Origin: Hyphomicrobiales bacterium
GTDB lineage: Bacteria > Pseudomonadota > Alphaproteobacteria > Rhizobiales > Beijerinckiaceae
DNA length: 64,000 nucleotides
NCBI GenBank assembly: GCA_947447895.1
Contig: CANFLM010000002.1
Coordinates: forward strand, 21,961 to 85,960
Reading direction: 5' to 3'
Shown here one piece after another: positions 1 to 9,676 of the stretch. The notes beneath the pieces are model-generated. The model searched no databases and had not been told where the DNA came from. It worked only from the letters and a program-made list of their open reading frames with translations. Position 1 is the first letter of the stretch. Each line of letters starts with the position of its first letter. Both the position numbers and the translations under genes were made by a program.

Positions 1-1584
1 GAAATGGCGGAAACCGGTCATTACCATCGCCAGTCCGGCCTCGTCCGCAGCTTTGATCACCTCGTCATCGCGCATCGAGCCGCCCGGCTGGATCACGGCT
101 GTCGCGCCCGCCTCGGCGGCGGCCAGCAGGCCGTCGGCAAAGGGGAAGAACGCATCGGAGGCGACAACCGAACCTTTGGCAAGCGACTCGGTCAAACCGG
201 CATTGCGGGCCGCTTCGCCGGCTTTCCATGCGGCGATGCGCGAGGAATCGACGCGGCTCATCTGTCCTGCACCAATGCCCACTGTCGCGCCGTCCTTGGC
301 ATAGACGATGGCGTTGGATTTCACATGCTTGGCCACACGGAAGGCAAAGCGCAGATCGGCCAGTTCGCGGTCGCTCGGCGCACGTTTGGTGACCACCCGC
401 AAGGTCATGTCATCGACCACCGCATTGTCACGGGCCTGGGCCAGAAAACCCCCTGCCACGCTGCGCAGCACCAGACCTCTGGCGCGCGGATCGGGCAGAC
501 CGCCGGTCAGCAACAGCCGCAAATTCTTCTTGGCGGCAATCAGGGCAATGGCTTCGTCATCGGCCTCGGGGGCGATGATCACTTCGGTGAAAATCTCGAC
601 AATGGCCTTGGCTGCTTCCGCATCGAGACGGCCATTGAGGGCGACAATGCCGCCAAAGGCCGAGACGGGATCGCAGGCCAGTGCCTTCTGGTAGGCGTCG
701 CGCAGGGAAGAGCCGGTGGCGACACCGCAGGGATTGGCATGCTTGACGATCACCACCGCCGGACCCTGTGCGGGGTTGAATTCGGACACCGCCTCAAATG
801 CGGCATCGGTATCGTTGATGTTATTGTAGGAAAGCTGTTTGCCCTGCACCTGCCTGGCGGTGGCGACACCGGCGCGCTGTTCGGGCGTGTGATAGAAGGC
901 CGCTGACTGGTGCGGGTTTTCGCCATAGCGCATCACTTCGGAGAGATGTCCGCCCAAGGCACGATAATCGGGCGTGTCCTGATCCAGTTCGTTGGCAAAC
1001 CAATTGGAAATGGCAGCATCATAGGCCGCCGTGCGGGCATAGGCCTTGGCGGCAAGCGCGCGCCGCAAGGGCAGGCTGGTCGACCCGTCATGCGCGGTCA
1101 ATTCGGCCAGAACCCTGTCATAATCGGCGGCTTCAACCACGACGGCAACATCGGGATGGTTTTTGGCCGCAGCCCTGATCATGGCAGGGCCACCAATATC
1201 GATGTTCTCGATACAGTCATCATAGGGCTTGCCGGCTTTGACCGTCTCCTCGAACGGATAGAGATTGACCACCAGCAGGTCGATGGCACCGATCCCGTGG
1301 GCCAGCATTGAGGCCTGATGCACAGGATTGGAACGGATGGCCAACAGACCGCCGTGGATTTTCGGATGCAGGGTTTTCACCCGCCCGTCCATCATTTCGG
1401 GAAAGCCGGTGACATCCGAGACATCGAGCACCGGCAGGCCGGCCTCCTTGATCGCCTGGCAGGTGCCGCCGGTCGAGATCAGTTCGATGCCGTGATCATG
1501 CAGGGCTTTGGCAAAGGGAATCAGGTTGGTTTTGTCGGAAACCGACAGCATGGCGCGGGTGACGCGGCGAAGATCAAGAGGCAT
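1..1584 (-). CDS. purH: Bifunctional AICAR formyltransferase/IMP cyclohydrolase, 3' end cut by window
   Basis: PurH catalyses the last two steps of de novo purine synthesis, formylating AICAR and closing the ring to IMP in the cytoplasm. The minus-strand frame is open from an ATG at 1584 to the window edge (528 codons). The N-terminal cyclohydrolase domain carries [10 protein letters not shown] near residue 66. The formyltransferase domain carries KHANPCG. The last visible residues (TGFRHF) match the usual RHFRH-like PurH end, so only a few codons and the stop are missing. It lies downstream of the heparinase-like gene and rsmB on the same strand, an order common in alphaproteobacteria. Identification is firm. 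Confidence 0.96.
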   Translation of the reverse strand, partial: MPLDLRRVTRAMLSVSDKTNLIPFAKALHDHGIELISTGGTCQAIKEAGLPVLDVSDVTGFPEMMDGRVKTLHPKIHGGLLAIRSNPVHQASMLAHGIGAIDLLVVNLYPFEETVKAGKPYDDCIENIDIGGPAMIRAAAKNHPDVAVVVEAADYDRVLAELTAHDGSTSLPLRRALAAKAYARTAAYDAAISNWFANELDQDTPDYRALGGHLSEVMRYGENPHQSAAFYHTPEQRAGVATARQVQGKQLSYNNINDTDAAFEAVSEFNPAQGPAVVIVKHANPCGVATGSSLRDAYQKALACDPVSAFGGIVALNGRLDAEAAKAIVEIFTEVIIAPEADDEAIALIAAKKNLRLLLTGGLPDPRARGLVLRSVAGGFLAQARDNAVVDDMTLRVVTKRAPSDRELADLRFAFRVAKHVKSNAIVYAKDGATVGIGAGQMSRVDSSRIAAWKAGEAARNAGLTESLAKGSVVASDAFFPFADGLLAAAEAGATAVIQPGGSMRDDEVIKAADEAGLAMVMTGFRHF

Positions 1585-1738
1585 AAGGCTATTCCTGCAA
1601 ACAGGCGAATATCGAACTCGACAGGGGCATAGCACGACCTGCCTTGGGGTCAAAGGGTGCAAGACCCCGCTTTGCTGTATGGCAGCTGCCTGTCTAGTGG
1701 GGGGGGAGGGCCTGAACAGGCGGACTGGCAGACCCTTA

Positions 1739-3487
1739 TCACACCTTGCGCAGTTCCCAGCGCATCACGGATGTTTCACGGAAACGCCCGCGCATGACCA
1801 GCTGCAAGGAGCGGCGTCCGCCGTCCGGCGTGGCAAAAATAACACTTTCCTCGACCGAAACCGGGGCATCGGCACTGATAAACACCCAGCGGCGGCTATC
1901 GGGTCCGCGCAGGGTGACCTGATGGAAAGACGCGTCGGGAATGACCTCGAGCGCGGGATGCAAATGGAACCGCAGGTGATACCCATCATCCATTTTATGG
2001 GCGCGATTGGCCGAATGGATGAGAAGATGATCCTCGCCGATCAGGGTCCCGGCTTCCGAAAGAGTGATGTTTCGCTGGTGGTCGATGCCGTGAGTGCGGC
2101 GGAAGCCGTCATGGGTCGCTTTGAGCGTCTGGCCGACATCATCGTGCCCGCGCATCACCGATACCTGTTCTGAACCACTCAACAGCGGCGGCGAGCGGGG
2201 CCAGTCGACGCTGTCATTGGGGGCAAAAGACGCCGAGGAAGCATCACCGATGGCCACGGTGGAATGGGCTTGTGTCAGACGTGCTGCGCTGCGCCAGTCT
2301 TCATTGTCCTGCATCGGCATGCCGCAATTCATGATCAGGCGTTGCGAACCGTCCGAATATTCAAGCGACAGACAGCCGGCATGGGCAAATCCGGAATAGG
2401 TCACCTCGGGCACCGGCCCGCAATCCATGATCAGCACATGCGGACCGCTTTGCAGACGCTGGTAGCCGGACGGTTCGGCATTCTCCATCGCATGGGCCAG
2501 GGCATCCTGATAGGCGATCAGGGTGGCGACGAGATCGGTCGGGGTGGCACCCATGCCGTTGAACAGGGCCAGATTGCCGTCCATGTGGCGGAACAGTCGC
2601 AGCATCGGGCCGATCCGGTCGATGGCGTTCAACAAGGCCTGCGGCGGGGTAATGTTTTGCGAGGCATAGACCTGCCGCAAGGGCAGCAGATCGGCCAATA
2701 ATTCGATCAGCAACGCCGGATTGCGGCTGATATGGCCGCCATCGGCCAAAATCTGGCGATTGAGCTCTTGTCCCATCTGGCGCGAGACGCGGTTGAGGTG
2801 GCGCTGCGAGGCCTGGGTCGACAAGGCGACATAGCACAGCGCGATGCAGGCCCTCAGCCGCCGTTCCGGCGAGCGGCATTCATGGATGAATTTCGACAGA
2901 TAATCGCTCTGCTTGCGGATGCTTTTGACGAACCGCTTGTAAAATTCCTGATCCGCTCCCTCGAGCACGAAGGGTGATTGGCTGATCCAGGACATCAAGC
3001 GGCGCGCCGTGATGCCGGTTTCCCAGGCCAATGCGTTGGACGGCTTGCACAACAGGATCCAGTCATCGATCAGCGCACGGGCATTGGCGCGGGTCAGGGC
3101 GGAATCCGCGGCCCGCAAATGCCTTAACCAGCCAAAGCCCATCAGCTCCTCCGACCAGCCGATCGGCACGGCGGTGAGGGAGAAAGGCGAGCGGCCCCCC
3201 GAGCTTAACGCTTTGCCGGCAAAGGAAAAATAGCCCGAATAAATATCGGAAGCGGCGGTGGGATCGCTGGTGCGCAGATCCTGCGGGGCAATCACAATCC
3301 GGTTGATCGCGCCCAGACGGGGCCAACCGCGCAAAAAGGCAAAAGGACGCGTGAGCCAGAACCAGACTGTGAGGGCCTGTTCACGACTTTGAAAAACCCA
3401 GTATCTCCAGCCGCGATGTTCGGCTGTTGTCTTCAAGGGATCATCCTCATATTTGCCAGCGGTGAAGCCGATCGGGCGTATGATCAC
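1739..3487 (-). CDS. Heparinase II/III family protein
   Basis: A 582-residue protein of the heparinase II/III-like family. Family members are polysaccharide lyases of uronic-acid polymers, but the copy next to purH in alphaproteobacteria has no agreed substrate. The N-terminal 300 residues look alpha-helical (toroid-like). The C-terminal half is beta-rich with family-like segments such as [15 protein letters not shown] and [14 protein letters not shown]. No signal peptide is visible, which is unusual for a secreted lyase and typical of this conserved subgroup. It starts 27 bases after the rsmB stop and is probably co-transcribed with it. A 154-base gap separates it from purH. Confidence 0.85.
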   Translation of the reverse strand: MIIRPIGFTAGKYEDDPLKTTAEHRGWRYWVFQSREQALTVWFWLTRPFAFLRGWPRLGAINRIVIAPQDLRTSDPTAASDIYSGYFSFAGKALSSGGRSPFSLTAVPIGWSEELMGFGWLRHLRAADSALTRANARALIDDWILLCKPSNALAWETGITARRLMSWISQSPFVLEGADQEFYKRFVKSIRKQSDYLSKFIHECRSPERRLRACIALCYVALSTQASQRHLNRVSRQMGQELNRQILADGGHISRNPALLIELLADLLPLRQVYASQNITPPQALLNAIDRIGPMLRLFRHMDGNLALFNGMGATPTDLVATLIAYQDALAHAMENAEPSGYQRLQSGPHVLIMDCGPVPEVTYSGFAHAGCLSLEYSDGSQRLIMNCGMPMQDNEDWRSAARLTQAHSTVAIGDASSASFAPNDSVDWPRSPPLLSGSEQVSVMRGHDDVGQTLKATHDGFRRTHGIDHQRNITLSEAGTLIGEDHLLIHSANRAHKMDDGYHLRFHLHPALEVIPDASFHQVTLRGPDSRRWVFISADAPVSVEESVIFATPDGGRRSLQLVMRGRFRETSVMRWELRKV

Positions 3488-3514
3488 GCCAAACAGGCTC
3501 TGCCAGTCTTGATC

Positions 3515-4870
3515 CTAACCTACAGAACGTAAACGGGCGATGAAGAAACCGTCGATTCCTGTCGCGGTTTCGGGCCCGAAATCCCCCATGAAAGGGAGGA
3601 TCCGCAGATCGCCTTGCGGGGTCAAGGCCCGGGACAGGCCGGGGACGTCGTCACCGCTAAAGGCCCAGCGTGCCACACGCGGATTGCGCTTGAGCAAGGC
3701 TTCGATTTGCGCCTCGCCTTCCTCGGGCTCCAGAGAGCAGGTGCAATAGACCAGCCGGCCGGACGGGGCCAGCATGTCGAGCGCGTGGTCGAGCAGGCGT
3801 TTTTGCAGCTCGGCCAATTTGCCGATGTCCATGAAAGTCTTGGTCCAGGCCACATCGGGATGGCGACGCAGTGTGCCGGTGGCCGAACAGGGCGCATCCA
3901 GCAAAATGGCATCGAACGGTCCGGCTTCAAGTGTTGCCGCATCATGCACCTTGATGGCCGCGGTCAGGCCGAGCCGGTAGAAATTGCTTTCCAGAACTTT
4001 CAGGCGGGCGGCGGAACGGTCCACCGCCAGCACATCCGCGCCCGAGACTGCCAGTTGGGCGGTCTTGCCACCCGGTGCCGCGCACAGATCGGCCACTTTT
4101 TCTCCGGTTTTGGCCTCCAGCAGGCGGGCAGGCAGGCTCGCGGCCATGTCCTGCACCCACCACGCCCCTTCGGTGTAGCCCGGCAGGGTGCTGATCGGGC
4201 TGCGATCGGCGAGACGCAGGCTGCCATTGGGCAGGAGATGGGCAGACAGCTCCTTGGCCCAATGGGCCGGATCGGCTTTGACGGTCAGATCGATCGAGGC
4301 TTCCTGGCGGCAGGCGGCGGCGATCAATGCGGCTTGTTCGGCGCCGTAATGGCGCACCCAGCGCTGGCTCAACCAGTCCGGCAGATCCAGAAACGGCGTC
4401 ACTTCGGCCAGGATTTCGTCTTTCTCGCGGGAAATCCGGCGCAAAATCGCATTGACCAGCTTGGCATAGGGCAAAGTGCGCTGGTTGTCGCGCGCCGCCC
4501 GCACCATCATGTCGACGGCGGCATGGTCGGGCACATCGAGAAACAGCAATTGTGTCGCCCCGATCATCAGCAAAGGTTCGAGCTCGGCCACCTTGGCGGG
4601 CAATTTGTTGTCGCTCAACCGCTCATTGATCGCCTTGCGGATCGTGCCCAGATGCCGGATCGCCGACGTGGCCAGAGCGCGGGTCAGGCCGCGGTCGCGT
4701 TCGGGCACGCGGTCGTCGCTCAGGGCTTTGTCGAGGGTCTCGTCGAGCGGCAGCCGCCGGTGCAGCACATCCCACAACACCTGGCAGGCCACGCGCCGCG
4801 CCGCCAGACCGGGGGCGTTGGTATCATGGCGGCGAACCGGTTTCTTGGGCGCTTGGGGAGTGCTTTTCAT
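3515..4870 (-). CDS. rsmB: 16S rRNA (cytosine-C5) methyltransferase, RsmB/Sun family
   Basis: SAM-dependent m5C methyltransferase acting on 16S rRNA (C967 in E. coli numbering). The N-terminal NusB-like RNA-binding domain begins at LAARRVACQVLWDVL. The catalytic domain has the SAM loop CAAPGGKTAQLA, the motif IV cysteine in LDAPCSATGTLRRHPD and the motif VI catalytic cysteine in YCTCSLEPEEGE. I chose the ATG at 4870 (451 residues). The frame stays open further upstream, but that extension has no family similarity and would run into the divergent promoter region. It heads the minus-strand group with the heparinase-like gene. Confidence 0.94.
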   Translation of the reverse strand: MKSTPQAPKKPVRRHDTNAPGLAARRVACQVLWDVLHRRLPLDETLDKALSDDRVPERDRGLTRALATSAIRHLGTIRKAINERLSDNKLPAKVAELEPLLMIGATQLLFLDVPDHAAVDMMVRAARDNQRTLPYAKLVNAILRRISREKDEILAEVTPFLDLPDWLSQRWVRHYGAEQAALIAAACRQEASIDLTVKADPAHWAKELSAHLLPNGSLRLADRSPISTLPGYTEGAWWVQDMAASLPARLLEAKTGEKVADLCAAPGGKTAQLAVSGADVLAVDRSAARLKVLESNFYRLGLTAAIKVHDAATLEAGPFDAILLDAPCSATGTLRRHPDVAWTKTFMDIGKLAELQKRLLDHALDMLAPSGRLVYCTCSLEPEEGEAQIEALLKRNPRVARWAFSGDDVPGLSRALTPQGDLRILPFMGDFGPETATGIDGFFIARLRSVG

Positions 4871-5003
4871 CGGTCTGTCCTTGACGGGACGGTCAGAATA
4901 ACCATCTGTATTCCCTGTGTATCGCCTTTTCAGCCGGATATTGGCAAGGATAGAATTGGCGGGACCGTGAAAGGGTCCGTTTGCCACTACGAGGGAGAGT
5001 CGC

Positions 5004-5252
5004 ATGAGCCATGATCCATCCACACCGGACCGATCCGAACTGGACGCTTCTGCGCAGGACACTTCCGCACAGGCTCCCAAAATCCTGACACCTGCGGCCC
5101 AACGCGCGCTGGCCGAGGCCGAAGCCCGCCGCCGCTCCTATGACCAGCAAGCCACAACCGCTGCCCCGTTGCGCGAAATCAACGGCCGCGAGGGCCCCGA
5201 AGCCGTGCGTTATGGTGATTGGGAAGTGAAAGGGATTGCCACCGATTTTTGA
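5004..5252 (+). CDS. DUF1674/SDHAF4-like succinate dehydrogenase assembly factor
   Basis: An 82-residue protein with a disordered N-terminus and the diagnostic C-terminal DUF1674 block GREGPEAVRYGDWEVKG followed by IATDF. Eukaryotic SDHAF4 assists flavinylation and assembly of SdhA, so a role in succinate dehydrogenase maturation is inferred from the family. A purine-rich ribosome-binding stretch (GAGGGAGAG) precedes the ATG. The gene is divergent from rsmB, an arrangement frequently seen in alphaproteobacteria. Confidence 0.85.
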   Translation: MSHDPSTPDRSELDASAQDTSAQAPKILTPAAQRALAEAEARRRSYDQQATTAAPLREINGREGPEAVRYGDWEVKGIATDF

Positions 5253-5346
5253 TCAAATGGGCTTGGGACAAACAGGCTTGGGAACGGACAATATCCGGAA
5301 TTTATGGTAGCTTTCCAAAGTGGTGTTGCGTTGAAAAGGTTTTGTG

Positions 5347-5835
5347 ATGGCTCGTTATAAGCCGCTCTTTTTGTTGCTGGTCATGGCCATGCTTGCCTGG
5401 GTGCAAACCGGTTTTGCCCAAAGTACGCCCGATTCCCGTCGGCAGCTCAATCAGGACATCCAGACCCAGCAGCGCCAGATCCAGGAGCGCAGTCGCGAGA
5501 TCGAGCAGCGTGTGCAAGACCAGCAGCGCGAGGAGGAACGTTACCGCCGCGAGCAGGACGAACGCCGCCGCCGCGAGGAATGGATCGAGCAGCAACGCCA
5601 GAACGGCCAGCCTGTGATCATCATCGACCCGAACCGGTCGCGCCCTCTTTATGACAACCGTCCTGCTCCGTCCTATCAGCCCGAGCCGAACTGGGCGGAA
5701 CCGGTGATCCCCGGCTGGGACCGCCAGCGCATCATCTTGCGCGGTCAATATTGGGTCCAGCCGGGCCCGCAATGCCAGCTCGAAACATGGATGGACGGCC
5801 GCGGTCAGCCTTTCCGCAGGTGGGTTTGCCCCTGA
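5347..5835 (+). CDS. Secreted coiled-coil protein of unknown function
   Basis: A 162-residue protein I do not recognise. It has a signal peptide (MARYKPLFLLLVMAML, then cleavage after GFAQ). A strongly charged Gln/Arg/Glu region follows at about residues 30-85 and should form a coiled coil. The C-terminal domain has a Pro/Trp-rich stretch and two cysteines (GPQCQLE and RWVCP) that could form a disulfide in the periplasm. AAAAGG precedes the ATG at 5347; a GTG lies one codon upstream. It is a single gene between the SDHAF4-like gene and the TRAP transporter, with no contextual clue to its function. Confidence 0.75.
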   Translation: MARYKPLFLLLVMAMLAWVQTGFAQSTPDSRRQLNQDIQTQQRQIQERSREIEQRVQDQQREEERYRREQDERRRREEWIEQQRQNGQPVIIIDPNRSRPLYDNRPAPSYQPEPNWAEPVIPGWDRQRIILRGQYWVQPGPQCQLETWMDGRGQPFRRWVCP

Positions 5836-5959
5836 CCTGGTTTCAAACGGCAAAAAAGGGACATGACGGCCGTTTAAACTGTCGCTAACATCACTTCCAA
5901 TTCAGCACCGGAACACGCAAGATCAGAATTCCGGATGTCATAGAGAGGGAGAGACCAGC

Positions 5960-6952
5960 ATGACCATGTCAATTTCGCGCCGTGTGTTTACTTTGGGTGC
6001 CGCCAGCGCCGCCCTGTCGATGCCTGCGATCGGAGCGCGTGCGCAAGCTACCGTCATCCGGTGGGGCGAATTGCTCGCCAATAGCCATCCGCAGGTGCAG
6101 ATGGCCGAGCGGATCGCCAAAGAGGTCAAGGAAAAATCGGGCGGTCGGATCGACATCCAGCTGTTTCCCAATGGCCAGCTGGGTTCGGGCAAGGACATGA
6201 TCGAGTCCGTTTCCTCGGGTGCTTTGCATCTGACCACTGACGGCGCGGGGGCCCTGAGTGCCTTTCTGCCGCAATTGTCGGTGATCGAAGCGCCCTATCT
6301 GTGGCGCGATGCCGACCATCTGGCCAAGGTGAACCAATCGCCTTTGATGGCCAAGCTGAACACCGATCTGGTCGCCAAGCGCGGCATGCGCATGCTCAAT
6401 GTCACCTATTACGGCAAGCGGCACCTGACATCGGGCAGCAAGAATGTGCAATCTCCGGCCGATATGGCGGGTTTCAAATTGCGCGTTCCCGCAGTGGATG
6501 TGTTTCTGGCGATGGCCGAGGCCTGGGGCGCACGCGCCACGCCGATTGCTTTCCCCGAACTCTATCTGGCCCTGTCGCAAGGTGCGGTTGACGGTCAGGA
6601 AAATCCGCTGCCGACCATCCAGAGCGCCAAGCTGTTCGAGGTCCAGAAATATCTGATCCTGACCGAGCATATCATTACCCCGCGCATGATTATCGTGAAT
6701 GACGCGTTCTGGAAGGGCCTTCCCGCCGCTGATCGCAGCCTGGTCGAAGCGGCTTTTAACGCCGGTGCGGCCTGGCAAGACAAGGAACTGCTTTCGCAAG
6801 AAGCCGGTCTGGTCAGCACCCTCAAGGGGCAGGGCATGACGGTGGTCGAAGCCAAGGTCGATGACTGGCGCAAGCCCGTGATGGCCAGTGTGCCGAAAAA
6901 ATTCGAGGAACGCTGGGGCAAAGGCACATTCGACGCCTTGGCTGCCCTGTAA
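5960..6952 (+). CDS. TRAP transporter solute-binding subunit (DctP type)
   Basis: A 330-residue periplasmic binding protein that captures an organic-acid-type ligand for the TRAP permease encoded just downstream. The N-terminus has a Tat-like signal (SRRVFTLGAASAALSMPA, cleavage near ARA-Q). The mature protein has DctP-family features, including the GRIDIQLFPNGQLGSG segment, LTSGSKNVQSPADMAGFKLR with its carboxylate-binding arginine, and SQGAVDGQENP. A GAGAGGGAGAG ribosome-binding site precedes the ATG. The ligand cannot be read from the sequence. Confidence 0.93.
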   Translation: MTMSISRRVFTLGAASAALSMPAIGARAQATVIRWGELLANSHPQVQMAERIAKEVKEKSGGRIDIQLFPNGQLGSGKDMIESVSSGALHLTTDGAGALSAFLPQLSVIEAPYLWRDADHLAKVNQSPLMAKLNTDLVAKRGMRMLNVTYYGKRHLTSGSKNVQSPADMAGFKLRVPAVDVFLAMAEAWGARATPIAFPELYLALSQGAVDGQENPLPTIQSAKLFEVQKYLILTEHIITPRMIIVNDAFWKGLPAADRSLVEAAFNAGAAWQDKELLSQEAGLVSTLKGQGMTVVEAKVDDWRKPVMASVPKKFEERWGKGTFDALAAL

Positions 6953-7012
6953 AGACCTGATCGCGGGCACAGACGGGTGCGGGGCATTATGGCCCCGCAA
7001 AAGGGGACAGAG

Positions 7013-7516
7013 ATGAGGTTCCAGGCTGTTTACGCCGCCCTGCAACGGGCCATGGCGGTCTTTGATGATTGGGTGTCCCAAACAGCCAAGCTCTTTGTCG
7101 TGGCACTCCTGCTGACGGTGCTTGCGGGGGTGTTCTGGCGCGGCTTTGGCTATCCTCTGAGCTGGACGGATGAGGCCAGCGGCTATCTGATGGTCTGGAC
7201 GGCCTGTCTGGGTTGGATCATGGCAACGCGCCGACATGCCCATATCCATATCCGTTTTTTTCAGGACCACATGCCCGGATCGATGCGGCAGCCCTGCTTG
7301 CTGCTGATCGAGCTGATGGTGTGTGTGTTCGGATGCTTTGTTGCCTTCAAAAGCGTACATCTGGTTCTGGTCAATTCGGATATCGAGGCCATCAGCATGC
7401 CGATTTCTGCGGCGTGGCTCTATGTGCCTTTGCTGCCTGCGGGTCTGGTGACGGCGGGACAGGCGCTGGTTGATTTCTGCCGGCATTGGGGCGGCAAGAC
7501 GGAGACCGCATCATGA
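7013..7516 (+). CDS. TRAP transporter small permease (DctQ type)
   Basis: A 167-residue inner-membrane protein with four predicted helices and DctQ-family features (GYPLSWTDEASGYLMVW in the loop before helix 3). It forms the membrane part of the TRAP system with the DctM gene that follows. I chose the ATG at 7013 because AAGGGGA sits at the right distance; the upstream open frame lacks family similarity. Its stop overlaps the DctM start (ATGA), so the two are translationally coupled. Confidence 0.9.
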   Translation: MRFQAVYAALQRAMAVFDDWVSQTAKLFVVALLLTVLAGVFWRGFGYPLSWTDEASGYLMVWTACLGWIMATRRHAHIHIRFFQDHMPGSMRQPCLLLIELMVCVFGCFVAFKSVHLVLVNSDIEAISMPISAAWLYVPLLPAGLVTAGQALVDFCRHWGGKTETAS

Positions 7517-8793
7517 CGGCCATGATGCTGAAAATTGCCGGTGTCTGGCTGATCACGATCTTGGCTGGTTTGCCCCTGTTCGTGTCGATGGGGCTGGCCT
7601 GTCTGGTGTTTCTCCTGCTGGCCGGAATGCCCGTGACAGTGCTGCCGCAAAAAATGGCGGGGTCGATCAATTCCTTCCCGATCATCGCCGCGCCTTTGTT
7701 CATTCTGATGGGCAATATTCTGGCCGCCGCGCAACTGACCGACAAGATTGTCGCTTTTGCCAGCGCGGTGATCGGCTGGGTGCGCGGGGGTTATGCCCAT
7801 GCCAGCATTCTGACCAGTATGATTTTTGCGGGCATGGTGGGTTCTGCCGTTGCCGATGCGGCGGGCGCGGGCGCAATCGAGGTGCGCGCGATGCGCAAGG
7901 CGGGGTACCGGCCCGAAACCGCCGCCTCGATTACGGCGGCGGCGGCCACCATCGGCCCGATCATTCCGCCCTCACTGCCGATGGTCATTTACGGGGTGAC
8001 GGCGGATGTCTCGATCGGCAAATTGTTTCTCGCAGGGGTGATCCCCGGCCTCCTGATGGGGCTTGCCCTGATGGTGATGGTGTCGCTGGTGGCGCGGCGC
8101 GAGGGCATGGGCCGCAAGGCCTTTGTTGGTTTCAAAGTGGTGGGAACCACATTTTTGCGCGGTTTTTTTGCCCTGATGACGCCGGTCGTGATTTTGGGCG
8201 GTATCTTTGGCGGCTTTTTCACCCCGACTGAAGCCGCCGCTGTGGCCTGTCTCTATGCGCTGTTTCTGGGTTTTGTTGTCTACCGCACCCTGACCTGGCA
8301 GCATATCGGCCCCATTCTGACGGAGACGGCTGAAACCACCGGTCTTGTGCTGGTGCTGGTGATGGCTGCGGGGGCGTTGGGCTGGTGCATTTCCATTTCG
8401 CGCCTGCCCCAGACGCTGACCCCGATGATTCTGGAGACGATCAAGGATCCTCTGGTCTTTCTGCTGATGGCGAACCTCTTGATGCTGCTGATCGGCTGTT
8501 TCATGGAAGCTTTGGCCGCCATGCTGATCCTGATCCCGATCCTCGTGCCTGCCGCCATCAGTTTCGGGATCAATCCTGTCCAGTTCGGTGTCATCATGGT
8601 GTTGAACCTCATTCTGGGCACGATCCACCCGCCCATCGGGGTGGTGCTGTTTGTGGTCACCCGCATTGCCGATGTGTCGTTTGAAACCATGTCCCGCGCC
8701 ATTCTGCCCTGGCTGATCCCGCTGGTGGTCGTGCTGCTGGCCATCACGGTCTGGCCACCGCTGACGCTGTGGCTGCCCTCGCTTTATTTCTGA
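7513..8793 (+). CDS. TRAP transporter large permease (DctM type)
   Basis: A 426-residue polytopic protein of about twelve helices, the transport channel of the TRAP system, energised by a sodium or proton gradient. DctM hallmarks are visible: AGMVGSAVADAAGAGAIE near residue 110, IGPIIPPSLPMVIYG near 155, and GTIHPPIGVVLFV near the C-terminus. The start overlaps the DctQ stop by four bases. It completes a binding-protein/small-permease/large-permease operon with no regulator beside it. Confidence 0.93.
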   Translation: MTAMMLKIAGVWLITILAGLPLFVSMGLACLVFLLLAGMPVTVLPQKMAGSINSFPIIAAPLFILMGNILAAAQLTDKIVAFASAVIGWVRGGYAHASILTSMIFAGMVGSAVADAAGAGAIEVRAMRKAGYRPETAASITAAAATIGPIIPPSLPMVIYGVTADVSIGKLFLAGVIPGLLMGLALMVMVSLVARREGMGRKAFVGFKVVGTTFLRGFFALMTPVVILGGIFGGFFTPTEAAAVACLYALFLGFVVYRTLTWQHIGPILTETAETTGLVLVLVMAAGALGWCISISRLPQTLTPMILETIKDPLVFLLMANLLMLLIGCFMEALAAMLILIPILVPAAISFGINPVQFGVIMVLNLILGTIHPPIGVVLFVVTRIADVSFETMSRAILPWLIPLVVVLLAITVWPPLTLWLPSLYF

Positions 8794-8813
8794 GTTTTGT
8801 TGTACACAGACTG

Positions 8814-9596
8814 ATGGACAGCGTGAATCAGCAGCCGAGCATTGTGCGGGACTGCCCGTGTTACAGCCAAATTTCAGGGATCAACCGGCGGGCGGTGCTG
8901 GGCTTTGCCGCCACAGCCATGGTCGCGGCTTCTTCTGTCTGCGCGGCAGGCGAGCATCCGGTTGAACCCCCTCTGACATTGCCGCTTGATCGGGGAGTGG
9001 CGTCCCCCGTCGCTTTGACCCTTGATGCCTGTTCGGGCGGTTTTGACGTCCATCTTTTGCAAGCGCTGATTGACTGGAAGGTCCCAGCTACCATTTTTGT
9101 CACGGGCATCTGGCTGGCCCGTCATCCGCAAGCTCTGGCGCAGATGATGGCGCATCCCCGCTTGTTTCAGTTCGGCAATCACGGTGCGCGCCATCAGGCA
9201 ATGGTGCTGGGAGAGCGGCTTATCTACGGGCAAAAAACCGTCGGTACGATTGATGCGGCCCGCGAGGAGGTGCTGGAAGGCGGAAGGCTGATCGAGCAGG
9301 CCACCGGTGTCCGGCCGAAATGGTTTCGCGGCGCGACGGCCCTTTACAGCCCGTCTTTGCTGCCGATGATCGGGTCATGGGGCTATCGGGTGGCAGGCTT
9401 CTCGCTCAATGGGGATGCAGGGGCCAGCCTGCCGGCCCAAGCGGTGGCAGCACGGATCGGCCGGGCCAAAGCCGGCGATGTGATCATCGCCCATATTAAC
9501 CAGCCGCAGCGCTCGAGCGGGATGGGCGTGATCGGCGGAGTGAAACGGCTTGTTGACCAAGGATTCACCTTTACCTCACTCGATGCAAATGTTTGA
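8814..9596 (+). CDS. Exported polysaccharide deacetylase with atypical motif 1
   Basis: A 260-residue NodB-fold deacetylase (carbohydrate esterase 4 superfamily) predicted to remove acetyl groups from an amino-sugar polymer outside the cytoplasm. After a 26-residue leader a Tat-like segment appears (NRRAVLGFAATAMVAA, cleavage near CAA-G). The usual TFDDGP is replaced by TLDACSGGFD, so only the first Asp of motif 1 is kept. The metal-ligand pair HGARH (HxxxH) and the RGATALYS motif are intact, so it is probably active. The ATG at 8814 lacks a clear ribosome-binding site and a GTG at 8769 overlaps the TRAP gene, so the start is uncertain. It opens the SGNH/MBOAT cassette. Confidence 0.82.
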   Translation: MDSVNQQPSIVRDCPCYSQISGINRRAVLGFAATAMVAASSVCAAGEHPVEPPLTLPLDRGVASPVALTLDACSGGFDVHLLQALIDWKVPATIFVTGIWLARHPQALAQMMAHPRLFQFGNHGARHQAMVLGERLIYGQKTVGTIDAAREEVLEGGRLIEQATGVRPKWFRGATALYSPSLLPMIGSWGYRVAGFSLNGDAGASLPAQAVAARIGRAKAGDVIIAHINQPQRSSGMGVIGGVKRLVDQGFTFTSLDANV

Positions 9597-9676
9597 GCTT
9601 GAAATCGCTGAAAACTGTTGCTCTTGGTGTGAAATCATCGCATTTGATCGAACCGCCCTCTAAATTTTCCGATTTC

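Noticed and set aside
1646..1668. GGGGTC / GACCCC inverted repeat between purH and the heparinase gene
   Set aside because: Only six pairs with an eleven-base loop and no T tract on either strand.
3614..5014. 466-codon plus-strand frame opposite rsmB
   Set aside because: Antisense to rsmB motifs and running into the SDHAF4-like gene start; composition of a mirror frame.
5845..5875. AAACGGC / GCCGTTT inverted repeat after the coiled-coil protein gene
   Set aside because: The 17-base loop and weak stem make a terminator unlikely; the repeat could be chance.
5969..7486. 505-codon minus-strand frame opposite the TRAP genes
   Set aside because: It is a shadow of well-supported TRAP subunits; no ribosome-binding site or family motif.
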